Source: JBBDLF01 sp040879025 (GTDB taxonomy: Bacteria > Pseudomonadota > Gammaproteobacteria > Pseudomonadales > Pseudohongiellaceae). From it: 64,000 bases of DNA. Shown here one piece after another: positions 50,310 to 59,464 of this stretch. The DNA is taken from assembly GCA_040879025.1 (NCBI GenBank), contig JBBDLF010000038.1:62001-126000 (forward strand), given 5' to 3'. The translations under genes were made by a program, and so were the position numbers. The notes below the pieces were generated by a model, which was not told the origin of the DNA, searched no databases, and worked only from the letters and a program-made list of their open reading frames with translations. How positions within the stretch are numbered: position 1 is the first letter of the stretch; each line of letters begins with the position of its first letter.

Positions 50310-52355
50310 ATGAAAATCAGAATTCGGGTTCTACTGGCGTTACTGGGGTGCTGGCCGCTGTTCGTGACGGCGGATCAGGCGATACTGGTGGACGAGGCGG
50401 TGCTGGTTGCCACCAAGGCTGGACAGCAGGATCCCCAGGACGAAAACGGCGAATCCACGAGTGCACCACCACTGGGTGACGCCGTCGATGCGTCCTACGT
50501 GACAAGCGGCGGGTGGGCCGTTACCAGTCCGGAATATGTCGATGCGGCATCGATGCTGTTCGACTTCGGGGCGACCGCTTCGGTCGCGGTGGCGACATTG
50601 ACCCTGCCAATTGAAGCTGTCTTTCCACAGAACGGTGCGGCTCCGGTGGAACTGTATTCTTTTGCCGATGACGGCGAGCTGACGCGATTCGACTTTTCCA
50701 CCGGGATTGGCGCGCCCATTGCCGAAGTGGACGCGCTGGCGCTGGGTCAGATCGTGGTGGACGTAACCGGTCCGGTGAACGCGGCCTTGAAATCCAGTCA
50801 GTATGTAGGATTTCGGGTGAAAAGCGCGGTAGCCGCCGAAGCTGTACAGGCATCTCTGCCCGTGTACACAGGCGTCAAATTCAATCCTGCCTATCATCTG
50901 GAATTTACACCGGGAGCCGCGCCGGCTCCCGGTGATGCAAGTTCGTTGTTCGACGGCTTCACGCTGGTCACGCCGAACGTGGAAATACAGGACATCGGCA
51001 CCGTTCTCGCCAAAATGGAACTGATCGATCCCAATAAGGGGCTGTTCCGGCTAACCCAGGCGACGATCACCGCCGCGCCCGAACCGGTCAGCGGACCTGC
51101 GTTGTCCGGCCTGGCATTGATGGATTGCAATGCGTTCGAAGCTCCCGGCGGCGTGGTGGAGGGAAGTACAGGAATTCCCACCTTCTCTTTCGCATCGGAG
51201 ATTCTGGATATTCCGGAAACCACATTTCTGGGCAGCAAGTATTCAGCCAAACTGCGCCTGCTCGACGAAGCCCATGGCATTTTTCAACTGTTGACTCTGG
51301 AGCCCTTTGAGTCTGGACCGACGAGCGCTGCCGGATCCATTATCGGTGGTGGCCTGACCATGGAACCGACCCAGGACTTCATTCCGCTGTGTCACGGCTG
51401 GGTGTTGATAGGAGACACGCTGAGAAACCGGGTGGTTGAGCGAAATGTAATCTCAGGAGAGACCGGGGCGACCTACGCCTTCAACGCCAGTCCCGAGCAG
51501 TTCACTCTGGATGCCGCCAACGGTCTGGCGTATATGACCGTTCATCCCAATTCACAGCGCCTGTACAAGCTGAACCTGGCTAACGGAGACATTACCTGGA
51601 ACTCCATCCGTCAGACCCTGGGATCACGGGATTATTCCTGGCAGGCGCGAGACATCGCGCTGGGCGAAAACGGCAACCTGTTTCTGCTGCTGTACGACCA
51701 GGTCTTGCTTGATCCCCAGGACGAGGTTACTCCTTTCACGGATACGGGGCTGTGGGTAGGTTATTTCGACGGTAACGCCAATCCATTGCTGGACACGATC
51801 CCATTGGAAGAACCGGTGCGGGTGGAATATGACCCGGTGCAGCAACATATGTTCCTGGCGACGGAATCCAACCTGGCGACCTTTGATTTTGATCCGGCTA
51901 CCACAAGCCTCGACTTCGTTGAAGGCACGGACGTGCCCGTGGGCAGTTCGTGTACTGATTTCAGCATCTCACCTGACGGAAGCAGACTGGCCTATTCGTG
52001 TCCCCAGGGAAACCAGGAGCAAGAAGATTTCAGTATTGTTGACATGGCCCCCGATGACTACTTCAACATTGACGGTGAGTGGTACCTGGGCAGTTCACCC
52101 GTCAGTGCGACATTCAACAATGCGGGTGACCTGCTGCTTGCGGTCGACAACGAAAAGCTGTTTGTGTTTGATGTGGTAACCCATCTGTTGATTCAGGATT
52201 ACGAACTGGGGCTGGGCGAGGATGAGGTGATATCGAAGGTCAGGATTTCCCGCGATGGAGAGTTTGCCTTGATTCTTGTTCACAACGAGGTCCACACTGA
52301 CTTCAGCCGCATGTACTGGGTGCCAATGCCGGATTACAGTGGTACGCCCCTGTAA
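50310..52355 (+). CDS. Exported protein of unknown function with predicted beta-propeller half
   Basis: I do not recognise this 681-residue protein. It starts at ATG 50310 behind AGGCAGGT. A signal peptide is clear (residues 1-20, MKIRIRVLLALLGCWPLFVTA); either signal peptidase I cuts after VTA or Cys14 (LLGC) is lipidated. Residues about 70-205 look like an all-beta module with conserved-looking hydrophobic strands similar in style to DNRLRE domains. From about 360 to the end come repeated blade-like strands (NGLAYMTVHPNSQRLYKL, QQHMFLATESNLATF, GSRLAYSC, GDLLLAVDNEKLFVF), which suggests a YncE/PilY1-like propeller. It is strongly acidic. Pilus genes lie nearby on the other strand; a link is only a guess. 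Confidence 0.7.
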   Translation: MKIRIRVLLALLGCWPLFVTADQAILVDEAVLVATKAGQQDPQDENGESTSAPPLGDAVDASYVTSGGWAVTSPEYVDAASMLFDFGATASVAVATLTLPIEAVFPQNGAAPVELYSFADDGELTRFDFSTGIGAPIAEVDALALGQIVVDVTGPVNAALKSSQYVGFRVKSAVAAEAVQASLPVYTGVKFNPAYHLEFTPGAAPAPGDASSLFDGFTLVTPNVEIQDIGTVLAKMELIDPNKGLFRLTQATITAAPEPVSGPALSGLALMDCNAFEAPGGVVEGSTGIPTFSFASEILDIPETTFLGSKYSAKLRLLDEAHGIFQLLTLEPFESGPTSAAGSIIGGGLTMEPTQDFIPLCHGWVLIGDTLRNRVVERNVISGETGATYAFNASPEQFTLDAANGLAYMTVHPNSQRLYKLNLANGDITWNSIRQTLGSRDYSWQARDIALGENGNLFLLLYDQVLLDPQDEVTPFTDTGLWVGYFDGNANPLLDTIPLEEPVRVEYDPVQQHMFLATESNLATFDFDPATTSLDFVEGTDVPVGSSCTDFSISPDGSRLAYSCPQGNQEQEDFSIVDMAPDDYFNIDGEWYLGSSPVSATFNNAGDLLLAVDNEKLFVFDVVTHLLIQDYELGLGEDEVISKVRISRDGEFALILVHNEVHTDFSRMYWVPMPDYSGTPL

Positions 52356-52399
52356 TTCCAGCGCGTGGAACGAATTCCTTCCATACCCCGCAGGCTCCC

Positions 52400-52600
52400 C
52401 TAATATTCATCACCGTGATTGTCTTCATCGTTCCCGGGGGGTAGTGGCTCTCCGGGAATAGCGTGTTTTTCCGCGGCCCAGGCCCCAAGATCAATCAGCT
52501 TGCAGCGCTCACAGCAGAAAGGCCGATACTGATTGGCATGGTTCCAGGTCACTATTTTGCCGCAGCTAGGACAGTTAACTTTTCTTTCCGGAGTTCGCAT
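52400..52600 (-). CDS. yacG: YacG, DNA gyrase inhibitor zinc protein
   Basis: A 66-residue zinc-ribbon protein that binds GyrB and blocks gyrase in E. coli. The four ligands are in CPSCGK (Cys10, Cys13) and [14 protein letters not shown] (about residues 28-41), followed by the family sequence [12 protein letters not shown]. Its start overlaps the end of coaE by 26 bp, so translation is coupled. In E. coli zapD lies between coaE and yacG; it is absent here. Confidence 0.95.
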   Translation of the reverse strand: MRTPERKVNCPSCGKIVTWNHANQYRPFCCERCKLIDLGAWAAEKHAIPGEPLPPGNDEDNHGDEY

Positions 52601-53198
52601 CGCGTGAATCGGCCAGTTCGCTGAATTTGTCGTGCAATGATCTCACTTGCGCCGCCAACTGTTCAACCGTGCCCTCGTTATGAATGACGTCATCGGCCTG
52701 TGCCAGTCTGGATTCCCGGTCCAACTGGGCAGCCATAATGGCCCGCACCGTGTCGTCGCTGCTTTCATCCCGCTGTGCAGTACGCGACAACTGCAGGTGT
52801 TCCGGCAGATCCACCACCACGATCCGGTCCACCAGTTGCCTTTGGGAGGATTCGAGCAGCAACGGGGACACCAGAAGGCAGTAAGGTTTCTTGCACTGAT
52901 TAATCCGATTGCGAATCGCATCGCCAATCAACGGATGCAGCAGGTCCTCCAGCCAGCGTCTGGCTTCCTGGTCGTGGAACACGACCTCACGCAGGGCCCT
53001 GCGTCGAAGCCTGCTGTTGGCATCGAGAATTTGATCGCCAAAGCGATCGGCGATGCTGGCCAGTGCCGGCTGTCCCGGCTCAACCACCTGACGCGAGATG
53101 ACATCGGCATCGATGATTTCCACACCGAGGTTGGCGAACAGATCGCTGACGGTGCTTTTTCCGCTGCCAATGCCGCCGGTTAATCCGATTGTTGTCAT
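52575..53198 (-). CDS. coaE: CoaE, dephospho-CoA kinase
   Basis: CoaE phosphorylates the 3'-hydroxyl of dephospho-CoA, the last step of coenzyme A synthesis. The 207-residue protein has the P-loop [12 protein letters not shown] (about residues 5-16), [13 protein letters not shown] (about 32-44) and the lid region with [10 protein letters not shown] (about 80-89). It lies between pilD and yacG in the usual order. Confidence 0.95.
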   Translation of the reverse strand: MTTIGLTGGIGSGKSTVSDLFANLGVEIIDADVISRQVVEPGQPALASIADRFGDQILDANSRLRRRALREVVFHDQEARRWLEDLLHPLIGDAIRNRINQCKKPYCLLVSPLLLESSQRQLVDRIVVVDLPEHLQLSRTAQRDESSDDTVRAIMAAQLDRESRLAQADDVIHNEGTVEQLAAQVRSLHDKFSELADSRDANSGKKS

Positions 53199-53235
53199 AG
53201 AATCAGGAATGCCTGGAGGAGTCAGTCTGCGTTAC

Positions 53236-54132
53236 TCAGATGACAAAATTGCTCAGGTAGAAATCCGACAGCCAAGGTCCCCAGATCAGCATGATAAATC
53301 CGGCACCTGCGAGATAGGGGCCGAAGGGAATCGGCACATGGCGGTCGCGTTTCAAAACAACGATCATGCCGATGCCGATAACCGCACCGACCAGCGAGGA
53401 GAGAATAACTATGGGCAGCAGGCTCTGCCAGCCCATCCATGCTCCCAGAGCGGCCAGCAGTTTGAAATCCCCATAACCCATACCTTCCTTGCCGGTTATC
53501 AGTTTGAAGGTCCAATAGAACAGCCACAGGGAGACATAGCCACCCATGGCACCGATGACCGCGTCTTGCAGCGTCACCAGCCCAAGATCGGAGGAGTTGA
53601 CCAGCAGGCCCAGCCACAACAGGGGCAGGGTGATGTTATCCGGCAATAATTGGTGATCGACATCGATTATCGTGAGAGCGATCAGACTCCAGGTGAAAAC
53701 CAGCAGCGCCAGGCACACCCAGGTGAACCCGAAATAGGAGGCCACCAGCGCGGATAAAAGCCCCGTGACAAGCTCGATAGCAGGATAGCGCATGGAAATC
53801 GCCGCCGTGCATCGAGAGCATTTTCCTCGCAGGATCAGGTAACTGATGACAGGGATATTCTCCCAGGCGCGTATCCGGTGACTGCAATGCGGGCAGTGCG
53901 ATGCCGGCTTCACGAGGTTGAAGGACTCGAATCCAGCAGCGGCTGGACTCTCTTCCGGCAGGGACGATTCGATTTCCAGAAATTCACAGCATTGCGACTT
54001 CCATTCCCGCTGCAGCATGATCGGTAGCCGATGAATGACTACATTGAGAAAACTGCCCACAAGCAACCCGACCACGAGCGTGATGGTGACCAGAGCGATC
54101 GGGTTGTTGGACAGGATTTCGAGGATTGTCAT
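53236..54132 (-). CDS. pilD: PilD, prepilin peptidase and N-methyltransferase
   Basis: PilD cleaves type IV prepilins after the leader glycine and methylates the new N-terminus. The 298-residue polytopic protein has the N-terminal zinc motif Cys80/Cys83 and Cys105/Cys108 (CPHC, CSRC), catalytic aspartates in DVDHQLLPD (about 157-165) and GYGD (Asp222), and about seven spans. A 30-residue stretch before the zinc motif (about 45-75) is longer than usual. It follows pilC by 10 bp in the pilB-pilC-pilD run. Confidence 0.95.
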   Translation of the reverse strand: MTILEILSNNPIALVTITLVVGLLVGSFLNVVIHRLPIMLQREWKSQCCEFLEIESSLPEESPAAAGFESFNLVKPASHCPHCSHRIRAWENIPVISYLILRGKCSRCTAAISMRYPAIELVTGLLSALVASYFGFTWVCLALLVFTWSLIALTIIDVDHQLLPDNITLPLLWLGLLVNSSDLGLVTLQDAVIGAMGGYVSLWLFYWTFKLITGKEGMGYGDFKLLAALGAWMGWQSLLPIVILSSLVGAVIGIGMIVVLKRDRHVPIPFGPYLAGAGFIMLIWGPWLSDFYLSNFVI

Positions 54133-54142
54133 GCCTTGAGGC

Positions 54143-55360
54143 TTAGACCACTTGGCCGATCTGGAATATGGGCAGATACATGGCTATCATCAGGCCGCCT
54201 ATCAGTGTGCCGAGCACAGCCATAATAATGGGCTCCATTAACGCGGTAAGCCCGTCAACGGCATTGTCCACTTCGGCCTCATAATACGTGGCGCACTTGT
54301 CGAGCATGCCATCCAGAGCACCGGACTCTTCGCCGATGCCGACCATCTGCACAATCATTATCGGAAACAGGCCTGTGCTGCGAATGGAGAAGTTCAACTG
54401 CTGACCGGTAGTCACATCGTCGCGGATTTTTTTTGTTGCTCTGGAATACACAATGTTGCCGGTGGCTCCCGCCACAGAGTCAAGCGCATCGACCAGCGGG
54501 ACACCGGCGGCGAATGTGGTTGAGAGTGTGCGGGTAAAACGCGCAAAGCAGGAATTGAGGAGAATGTTGCCGATAATCGGCAGTTTCAGGGAGATTTTGT
54601 CCACTGAGTTCGCGAAGGCTTTCGAGCGCAATTTGGCTTCCTTGAAGGCAAAACCCGCGGCGACGATAACGATAATTGCCTTCCACCAGTGGTCGATCGC
54701 CAAATCAGACAAACCAAGAACAAAGAGCGTAAACGCCGGGAGTTCCGCACCGAAACTGGAAAACGTTTCAGCAAATTGCGGAACCACTTTCACCAGCAGG
54801 ATACCGGTTACGACGAGCGCGACTACGACCACGGCAATAGGATAGTTCATTGCCTTTTTGATTTTTGACTTGAGTGCTTCTGATTTTTCCTTGTAAACGG
54901 CTAGTCGTTCGAGCATTGTTTCAAGTGCGCCGGACTGTTCGCCGGCGTCGACCAGATTACAGAACAGATCGTCAAAATAACGGGGGTGCTTTCGAATACA
55001 GTCGGCAAAATTATTACCGGCTGCCACGTCGTCCCTGATCAGGGATACCAGGTTACGCATGGAGGCGTTTTCCAGACTGCCTCCCACAATCTCGAAAGAC
55101 TGCACAAGCGGGATGCCCGCTTTCATCATGGTCGCCAGTTGACGGGTGAATACCGCAATATCGCCCGGGGTGATTTTCTGCTTTTTCGGACCAAAGAGAT
55201 CCTTGGGCTTGCGCTTGACCCGGGTCGGGTTTACGCCCTGTTTGCGCAGTTGCGCCTTGACCAGGGCCTGACTGACGCCGGGAAGTTCGCCCTTGGTCTT
55301 CTGGCCGTTTTTATCGGTACCATGCCAGACGTAGATCTGGGCGGCTTCTGTTGATGCCAT
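54143..55360 (-). CDS. pilC: PilC, type IV pilus inner-membrane platform protein
   Basis: PilC is the membrane platform that couples the PilB and PilT motors to pilin assembly. The 405-residue protein has two GspF domains (about residues 70-195 and 273-395), each with the LPLV-type conserved start (FTRQLATMMKAGIPLVQSFEIV and FTRTLSTTFAAGVPLVDALD, given here only as landmarks in part), and three membrane spans (about 170-195, 220-240, 375-397). Length is standard. Confidence 0.95.
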   Translation of the reverse strand: MASTEAAQIYVWHGTDKNGQKTKGELPGVSQALVKAQLRKQGVNPTRVKRKPKDLFGPKKQKITPGDIAVFTRQLATMMKAGIPLVQSFEIVGGSLENASMRNLVSLIRDDVAAGNNFADCIRKHPRYFDDLFCNLVDAGEQSGALETMLERLAVYKEKSEALKSKIKKAMNYPIAVVVVALVVTGILLVKVVPQFAETFSSFGAELPAFTLFVLGLSDLAIDHWWKAIIVIVAAGFAFKEAKLRSKAFANSVDKISLKLPIIGNILLNSCFARFTRTLSTTFAAGVPLVDALDSVAGATGNIVYSRATKKIRDDVTTGQQLNFSIRSTGLFPIMIVQMVGIGEESGALDGMLDKCATYYEAEVDNAVDGLTALMEPIIMAVLGTLIGGLMIAMYLPIFQIGQVV

Positions 55361-55455
55361 TTAACACCTCGAGCGTGACGCTGTCTGCTTGATAGGTCTG
55401 TCCCGGTAGTCCGGATTCAGGTTACCTGTTCCCGTAAACGTGTTCGGTGCCCCGC

Positions 55456-57048
55456 TCAGGTTACCCGGGTTGCTTCTTCCAGGCTGGTCAATCCCCGGGC
55501 CACCTTGATCAGGGCTGACTGGCGTAGACTGAGAAATTCGCCTCGCCGTACCGCCTCAGCCAGTGCGATGGAACTGTCCTGCGCCATGATAAGTTGAGAC
55601 AGGGCTTCAGTAATGGGAACCACTTCATAAATTCCGGTTCTGCCGCGATAGCCATCCCGGCAATGTTTGCAACCGGTTGGGCGGAAAAACTTGCCCCCGG
55701 AAACCTGTGATTTCGTAAATCCCTCTCCTAACAGTAGTTTTTCGGATATCTTAACCTTTTCTTTACACTTGTTACATAGCAAGCGCAATAGTCTCTGGGC
55801 GATTATCAAGCTTACCGAGGTGGCGAGGTTATAGGTCGGAACACCAAGGTTTCGAAGCCGGGTGAGTGATTCGGCGGCGTTATTGGTGTGCAGGGTCGAC
55901 ATGACCAGGTGGCCGGTCTGGGCAGCCTTGACTGCCACTTCTGCGGTTTCCCGGTCTCGAATCTCCCCAACCATCACGACGTCCGGATCCTGGCGCAGGA
56001 GCGCCCGTAGCGCCCCGGCAAAATCCATTCCTCCGTGATGTTTTATGGACACCTGGTTGATGCCGTCCAGATTGATTTCCACCGGGTCCTCCGCGGTGGA
56101 AATATTGAGTTCGGCCGTGTTCAAAATTGCGAGACCGGTATAGAGTGATACGGTTTTGCCGCTACCGGTGGGACCGGTGATGAGAATCATGCCCTGTTTC
56201 CGTTTGATGGCCTCCAGATAGATGAGCTTTTGCCTCTCATCCATCCCCAGGGAAGCTATCCCCATCGGTGCGCTGGATCGGTCCATAATGCGCAGGACCA
56301 CCTTTTCACCCCAAAGCGTTGGCAGGTTGCTCACCCTGAAATTGACTGTGCGATCATCTGCCGTACGAAATTTGGTGCGTCCGTCCTGGGCTTTGCGTTT
56401 CTCCGAAATATCCATTTGTGAAAGTATTTTCAGGCGTGACGCTATCCTCCGGGAAATTTTGACCGGGAGGCGCATCACCTCTTGCAGAAGCCCGTCGATC
56501 CGAAACCTGATGCGATAGTTGGTTTCGTACGGTTCGAAATGAATGTCGGACGCACCGCACTGGATGGCGTCACCGAGCACCTTGTTGATCAGGCTCACTA
56601 TCGGCGCTTCATCCCCTTTCACGCCGTCGGAATCCTGATCAGGGAGAATATCAAATTGATCCGGGTTGACGTTGTCCTCCTGCAGACAGGCCAGGCCCAG
56701 CGCATCTGATTCCTGGCGACCGACCAGTTGCTTGACCGCTGATGCCAGCTTGTCATCTTCCACGACAACGAGTTCCAAGGTCAGTCCGGTGTTGAACTTG
56801 ATGTCATCGAGCGCGCTGATTTCGCCTGGATTCGAAACCGCCAGATACAGCGTTCTCCGCCTGCGGAAAAGAGGCAGCGCCTGGTATCGACTGATCAGGG
56901 CCGAATCAACCAGGCCGATGGGACACTGGTTAATGTCGTAAGTGCCGAGATCGAGCCATGGGAGTTTAAAACGGGCAGCGGTCGCGGTAGCGATGGCTAA
57001 CGTCATGGAGGGGTCCTTGCGCATGGCATCGGTGTGATCCACTGACAA
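55456..57048 (-). CDS. pilB: PilB, type IV pilus extension ATPase, N-terminally short
   Basis: PilB powers pilus extension. The 530-residue frame has Walker A GPTGSGKT (292-299), the Asp box and EDPVEI, His box TLHTNNA and a zinc pair CNKC...CKHC in the C-terminal domain. The N-terminal MshEN region is only partly present: relative to typical PilB (about 565 residues) some 40-50 N-terminal residues are missing. Possible starts are TTG 57048 or ATG 57024, both without a good ribosome site. The frame stays open further upstream into tfpZ, but I see no start codon there. Confidence 0.9.
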   Translation of the reverse strand: MSVDHTDAMRKDPSMTLAIATATAARFKLPWLDLGTYDINQCPIGLVDSALISRYQALPLFRRRRTLYLAVSNPGEISALDDIKFNTGLTLELVVVEDDKLASAVKQLVGRQESDALGLACLQEDNVNPDQFDILPDQDSDGVKGDEAPIVSLINKVLGDAIQCGASDIHFEPYETNYRIRFRIDGLLQEVMRLPVKISRRIASRLKILSQMDISEKRKAQDGRTKFRTADDRTVNFRVSNLPTLWGEKVVLRIMDRSSAPMGIASLGMDERQKLIYLEAIKRKQGMILITGPTGSGKTVSLYTGLAILNTAELNISTAEDPVEINLDGINQVSIKHHGGMDFAGALRALLRQDPDVVMVGEIRDRETAEVAVKAAQTGHLVMSTLHTNNAAESLTRLRNLGVPTYNLATSVSLIIAQRLLRLLCNKCKEKVKISEKLLLGEGFTKSQVSGGKFFRPTGCKHCRDGYRGRTGIYEVVPITEALSQLIMAQDSSIALAEAVRRGEFLSLRQSALIKVARGLTSLEEATRVT

Positions 57049-57131
57049 GTATAGATCAACCGTGACAAGGCCTTGATCGTGCGGAAAATCTGGAATGGAA
57101 ACCTGAAAATCCGGAGCCGGGAGGAAATGAA

Positions 57132-57902
57132 CTAACGCGGTCCGGATTTTAACGGAGCGTTCAGCGTCCCGATGAGTTGGTCCTGCCGGTCATACACCAG
57201 CACGATATTGCGGTAGCGTGAAACCAGGGCAACGTAATGATTGTCTTCACGCGAGACGCCGGTCTTGGTCAGTATTTCACTCAGCCGGCTTTCCATGTCG
57301 GCATTGGTGGAGACGATCTCTTCGATGTCCACTCCTTTGTGCCGCCGAATTTCATCAAAGTGGTCAGCTAACCGCCGGTAACGGTGCAAATGCTCGTGAG
57401 GAGGCGCCTGGGTTGTTTCCACTTCCCGCAGCATAGCGAGGTGTCCTTGTTCATCGCGTGGCGGTTCGGCGAACACATAGACCGGACGGGAACTGCCAAA
57501 CCTGTTGAGCCCATCCAGATCGGCACCTTGTGAAACCAGCGCCCGCGCGGGCACGGTGTAGAAACTCCCTTGCCAGAAAACGGCAGCCACAGGGCGTTGC
57601 TGATACACAGTCCAGATGCCCCAGGCGAGGGCTGATAACTGCAATAGCGCAATCAGTGACAGATCTGTGATCAGTTCCCTGCGGGGCTTGGAAATATCAA
57701 AAACGATCAGCGTCAGCAAGGGTCCCAGTACAAGATCAACCGCGGCAACCAGTCGTAACCCCTGCCATCCTCCGGAGGCCGAAAAATAGGGAGCGGGAAA
57801 CCAGAGCAACAGCAGAACCGCGATGAAGCTGAAAAAAACAAGGCAGCTGAACAGAAAGTGCAGGAAACTGGCTGTCAGACGGGGACGCGGCAGGGTGTGC
57901 AT
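57132..57902 (-). CDS. tfpZ: TfpZ/FimB-like type IV pilin accessory protein
   Basis: Membrane protein of the TfpX/TfpZ type IV pilin accessory family, usually encoded directly beside a pilin and needed for assembly of its own pilin type. From ATG 57902 it has 256 residues: two or three N-terminal spans (about 10-35, 45-65 and 80-100; the middle one with [17 protein letters not shown], a family hallmark) and a soluble periplasmic domain. GTG 57944 would overlap the pilin gene. It starts 10 bp after pilA1 and precedes pilB, so the unit is pilin-tfpZ-pilB. Confidence 0.8.
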   Translation of the reverse strand: MHTLPRPRLTASFLHFLFSCLVFFSFIAVLLLLWFPAPYFSASGGWQGLRLVAAVDLVLGPLLTLIVFDISKPRRELITDLSLIALLQLSALAWGIWTVYQQRPVAAVFWQGSFYTVPARALVSQGADLDGLNRFGSSRPVYVFAEPPRDEQGHLAMLREVETTQAPPHEHLHRYRRLADHFDEIRRHKGVDIEEIVSTNADMESRLSEILTKTGVSREDNHYVALVSRYRNIVLVYDRQDQLIGTLNAPLKSGPR

Positions 57903-57912
57903 GGTACAAGCT

Positions 57913-58320
57913 CTAGCAGAGCCCCACCGCCACGCAGGTTCCACTCTCGGTCCACTGCACCGGCGCCGTCAGGCTGGGTGTCAATTGATACGTATGGCTG
58001 TTCAGATCCGCTGACCCGGTGGCGATGATAACGCCATCCACGACGGTCGCTGATGCCAGCCAGCCCGAAGCGCCTGCCGCGGGAGGGATGCCAGCGGTCC
58101 CGGCGTTGGCGCCGGCCAGCTCTGTGATCCTGCCGCTCTGAATGGCAAGGGCCAGCGCGGTCTTGTAGGGGGACGTTGCCACAATGACTTCGGAAAAGCG
58201 GGCTCGTTGTGTGTAATTGTCGTAGGCGGGGAGTGCCACAGCCGCGAGAACGCCGATAATGGCGACGACTATCATCAATTCAATGAGGGTAAAACCGGAT
58301 TGCCTGCTTCGGTCTGTCAT
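57913..58320 (-). CDS. pilA: Type IV major pilin, second copy (pilA1)
   Basis: Type IVa prepilin of 135 residues. The leader MTDRSRQSG is cut before Phe (FTLIELM), with Glu5 of the mature protein present, and is followed by the hydrophobic alpha helix. The soluble head is short; the last nine residues are GTCVAVGLC, so the disulfide loop would sit at the extreme C-terminus. ATG 58320 follows GGGAG; an upstream in-frame ATG at 58341 would make a 16-residue leader and is less likely. It is a tandem paralogue of the pilin at 58390-58794. Confidence 0.93.
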   Translation of the reverse strand: MTDRSRQSGFTLIELMIVVAIIGVLAAVALPAYDNYTQRARFSEVIVATSPYKTALALAIQSGRITELAGANAGTAGIPPAAGASGWLASATVVDGVIIATGSADLNSHTYQLTPSLTAPVQWTESGTCVAVGLC

Positions 58321-58349
58321 GCTCACTCTCCCATTCGGCAATCAACTGA

Positions 58350-58376
58350 CTGCCCGGCTATCAAACAGCCGGGCAG
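58350..58376 (-). other. Strong hairpin between the two pilin genes
   Basis: CTGCCCGGCT (58350-58359) pairs perfectly with AGCCGGGCAG (58367-58376) around a 7 nt loop. No T-run follows on the minus strand, so it may partly terminate or stabilise the upstream pilin message and give it higher expression than the downstream pilin. Confidence 0.6.
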
Positions 58377-58389
58377 CTCAGGCCAACGT

Positions 58390-58794
58390 CTAGCAAAGAC
58401 CGGCTGCTATGCAGGAGCCGCCTTCGGTCCACTGAATAGGAGCGACGATGCCGCCTGGAGTCAGTGTGTAGGTTTCACTGTCCACATCCGCGCTTCCGGT
58501 GGCAGTGACAACCCCATCGGTCATGTCAACCGATGTAACGACACCATTCGCGCCGGCTGCAGCAGGAATACCACCACTGCCGGCATCTGCGTCGGCAATG
58601 TCAGTAAGCCGGCCGGTCTGGGCGGCGACTTCAAAAGCACTCTTGTAAGGAGTGGCCGCCAACACGACTTCAGAAAACTGAGCGCGCTTGGTGTAGGTCT
58701 GATAGGCCGGCAGTGCTACCGCGGCCAGGATGCCGATGATCGCAACCACGATCATCAATTCGATAAGAGTAAAACCTTGTTGTACCTTTTTCAT
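58390..58794 (-). CDS. pilA: Type IV major pilin, promoter-proximal copy (pilA2)
   Basis: Type IVa prepilin of 134 residues with the short leader MKKVQQG before FTLIELM, Glu5 present, and a hydrophobic helix almost identical to the neighbouring pilin. The head domains of the two pilins align along their length and both end in C(I/V)A(A/V)GLC, so they arose by duplication. ATG 58794 follows GGAGAAG. It is the first gene behind the sigma54-type promoter and so probably the main pilin. Confidence 0.94.
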   Translation of the reverse strand: MKKVQQGFTLIELMIVVAIIGILAAVALPAYQTYTKRAQFSEVVLAATPYKSAFEVAAQTGRLTDIADADAGSGGIPAAAGANGVVTSVDMTDGVVTATGSADVDSETYTLTPGGIVAPIQWTEGGSCIAAGLC

Positions 58795-58875
58795 GAGACT
58801 TCTCCAGTTTTGATAGTCACTATCGATTTAACGGACAGGATCGATGATCCCCACTAAAGCCGTTGCGGGATAGGG

Positions 58876-58891
58876 AGCATAGACCGTGCCA
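58876..58891 (-). promoter_or_regulatory. sigma54 (RpoN) promoter of the pilin operon
   Basis: Read on the minus strand the site is TGGCACGGTCTATGCT. It matches the -24/-12 consensus TGGCACG-N4-TTGC at every fixed position except the first T of the -12 element, with exact spacing. It lies 82 bp before the pilin ATG, giving a leader of roughly 70 nt. Pilin genes of Pseudomonas are transcribed from such a promoter under PilR control. Confidence 0.8.
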
Positions 58892-58990
58892 ATAGAGGGT
58901 GTTAGGTCATAAGCATATGATAATTATAATGAAATAAAAAATTCACTGCTTTCACGGACCCCTGGTAGCGGTGATCAACGGCGTCGAACA

Positions 58991-59015
58991 CTGACAATAA
59001 TTGTCAGGTTCTGTC
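58991..59015. promoter_or_regulatory. Candidate PilR enhancer sites (palindrome plus TGTC repeats)
   Basis: CTGACAAT, one base, ATTGTCAG form a perfect palindrome (58991-59007), and a further TGTC stands at 59012-59015, one helical turn from the TGTC at 59002-59005. PilR sites upstream of Pseudomonas pilA contain TGTC repeats at about this distance (100-125 bp upstream of the -24 box). The assignment is by analogy. Confidence 0.45.
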
Positions 59016-59464
59016 ATTCTTTAAACATTCCTCAGGTCAACCGGGGCGAAAAATCCGGCACCGGGCCTGATTGGCTCGTCCAGCTGATGCAGCGCTTGTA
59101 CCCGGGTCATGTCCATCATTGCACTCGGCGCCCGGCAAGTTCAGTCAGCATTCAGATACCCTCACGCAAACTGCCTTCAGACCCGGTTATTTCCGTGACA
59201 GGGTTTTCACCGAAGAACGGTCTTGGATAAGGGGTATGGATGCCCCTGGGATGACTATGGCACAGCGGGTTGATAAGCCGGGGAATGTAGTTTAATGTTA
59301 CGCCCGCTGGAAACGGGGCTTCCGGCACAAGATAATGAGGGGATGGTTGCTGTGGGGTATCTACACTGCAACATCAGAACAGGGCATTACTGGAATTATT
59401 ATTTACCATACAGGTAGTGTGAATTGGCGGTATCCGGGCCTTTTCACTTGATGGAGGAGTTTCA
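59016..59464. other. Intergenic stretch without a recognised gene
   Basis: About 450 bp between the pilin control region and the small cytochrome c gene. A 74-codon frame lies within it but has no ribosome site or recognisable sequence. No terminator, repeat or RNA was identified; the cytochrome promoter must be here but was not resolved. Confidence 0.4.

Noticed and set aside
59256..59275. TGGCACAGCGGGTTGAT as a second sigma54 promoter before the cytochrome c gene
   Set aside because: The spacing between the -24 and -12 elements is one base too long and the GC of the -12 element is missing.
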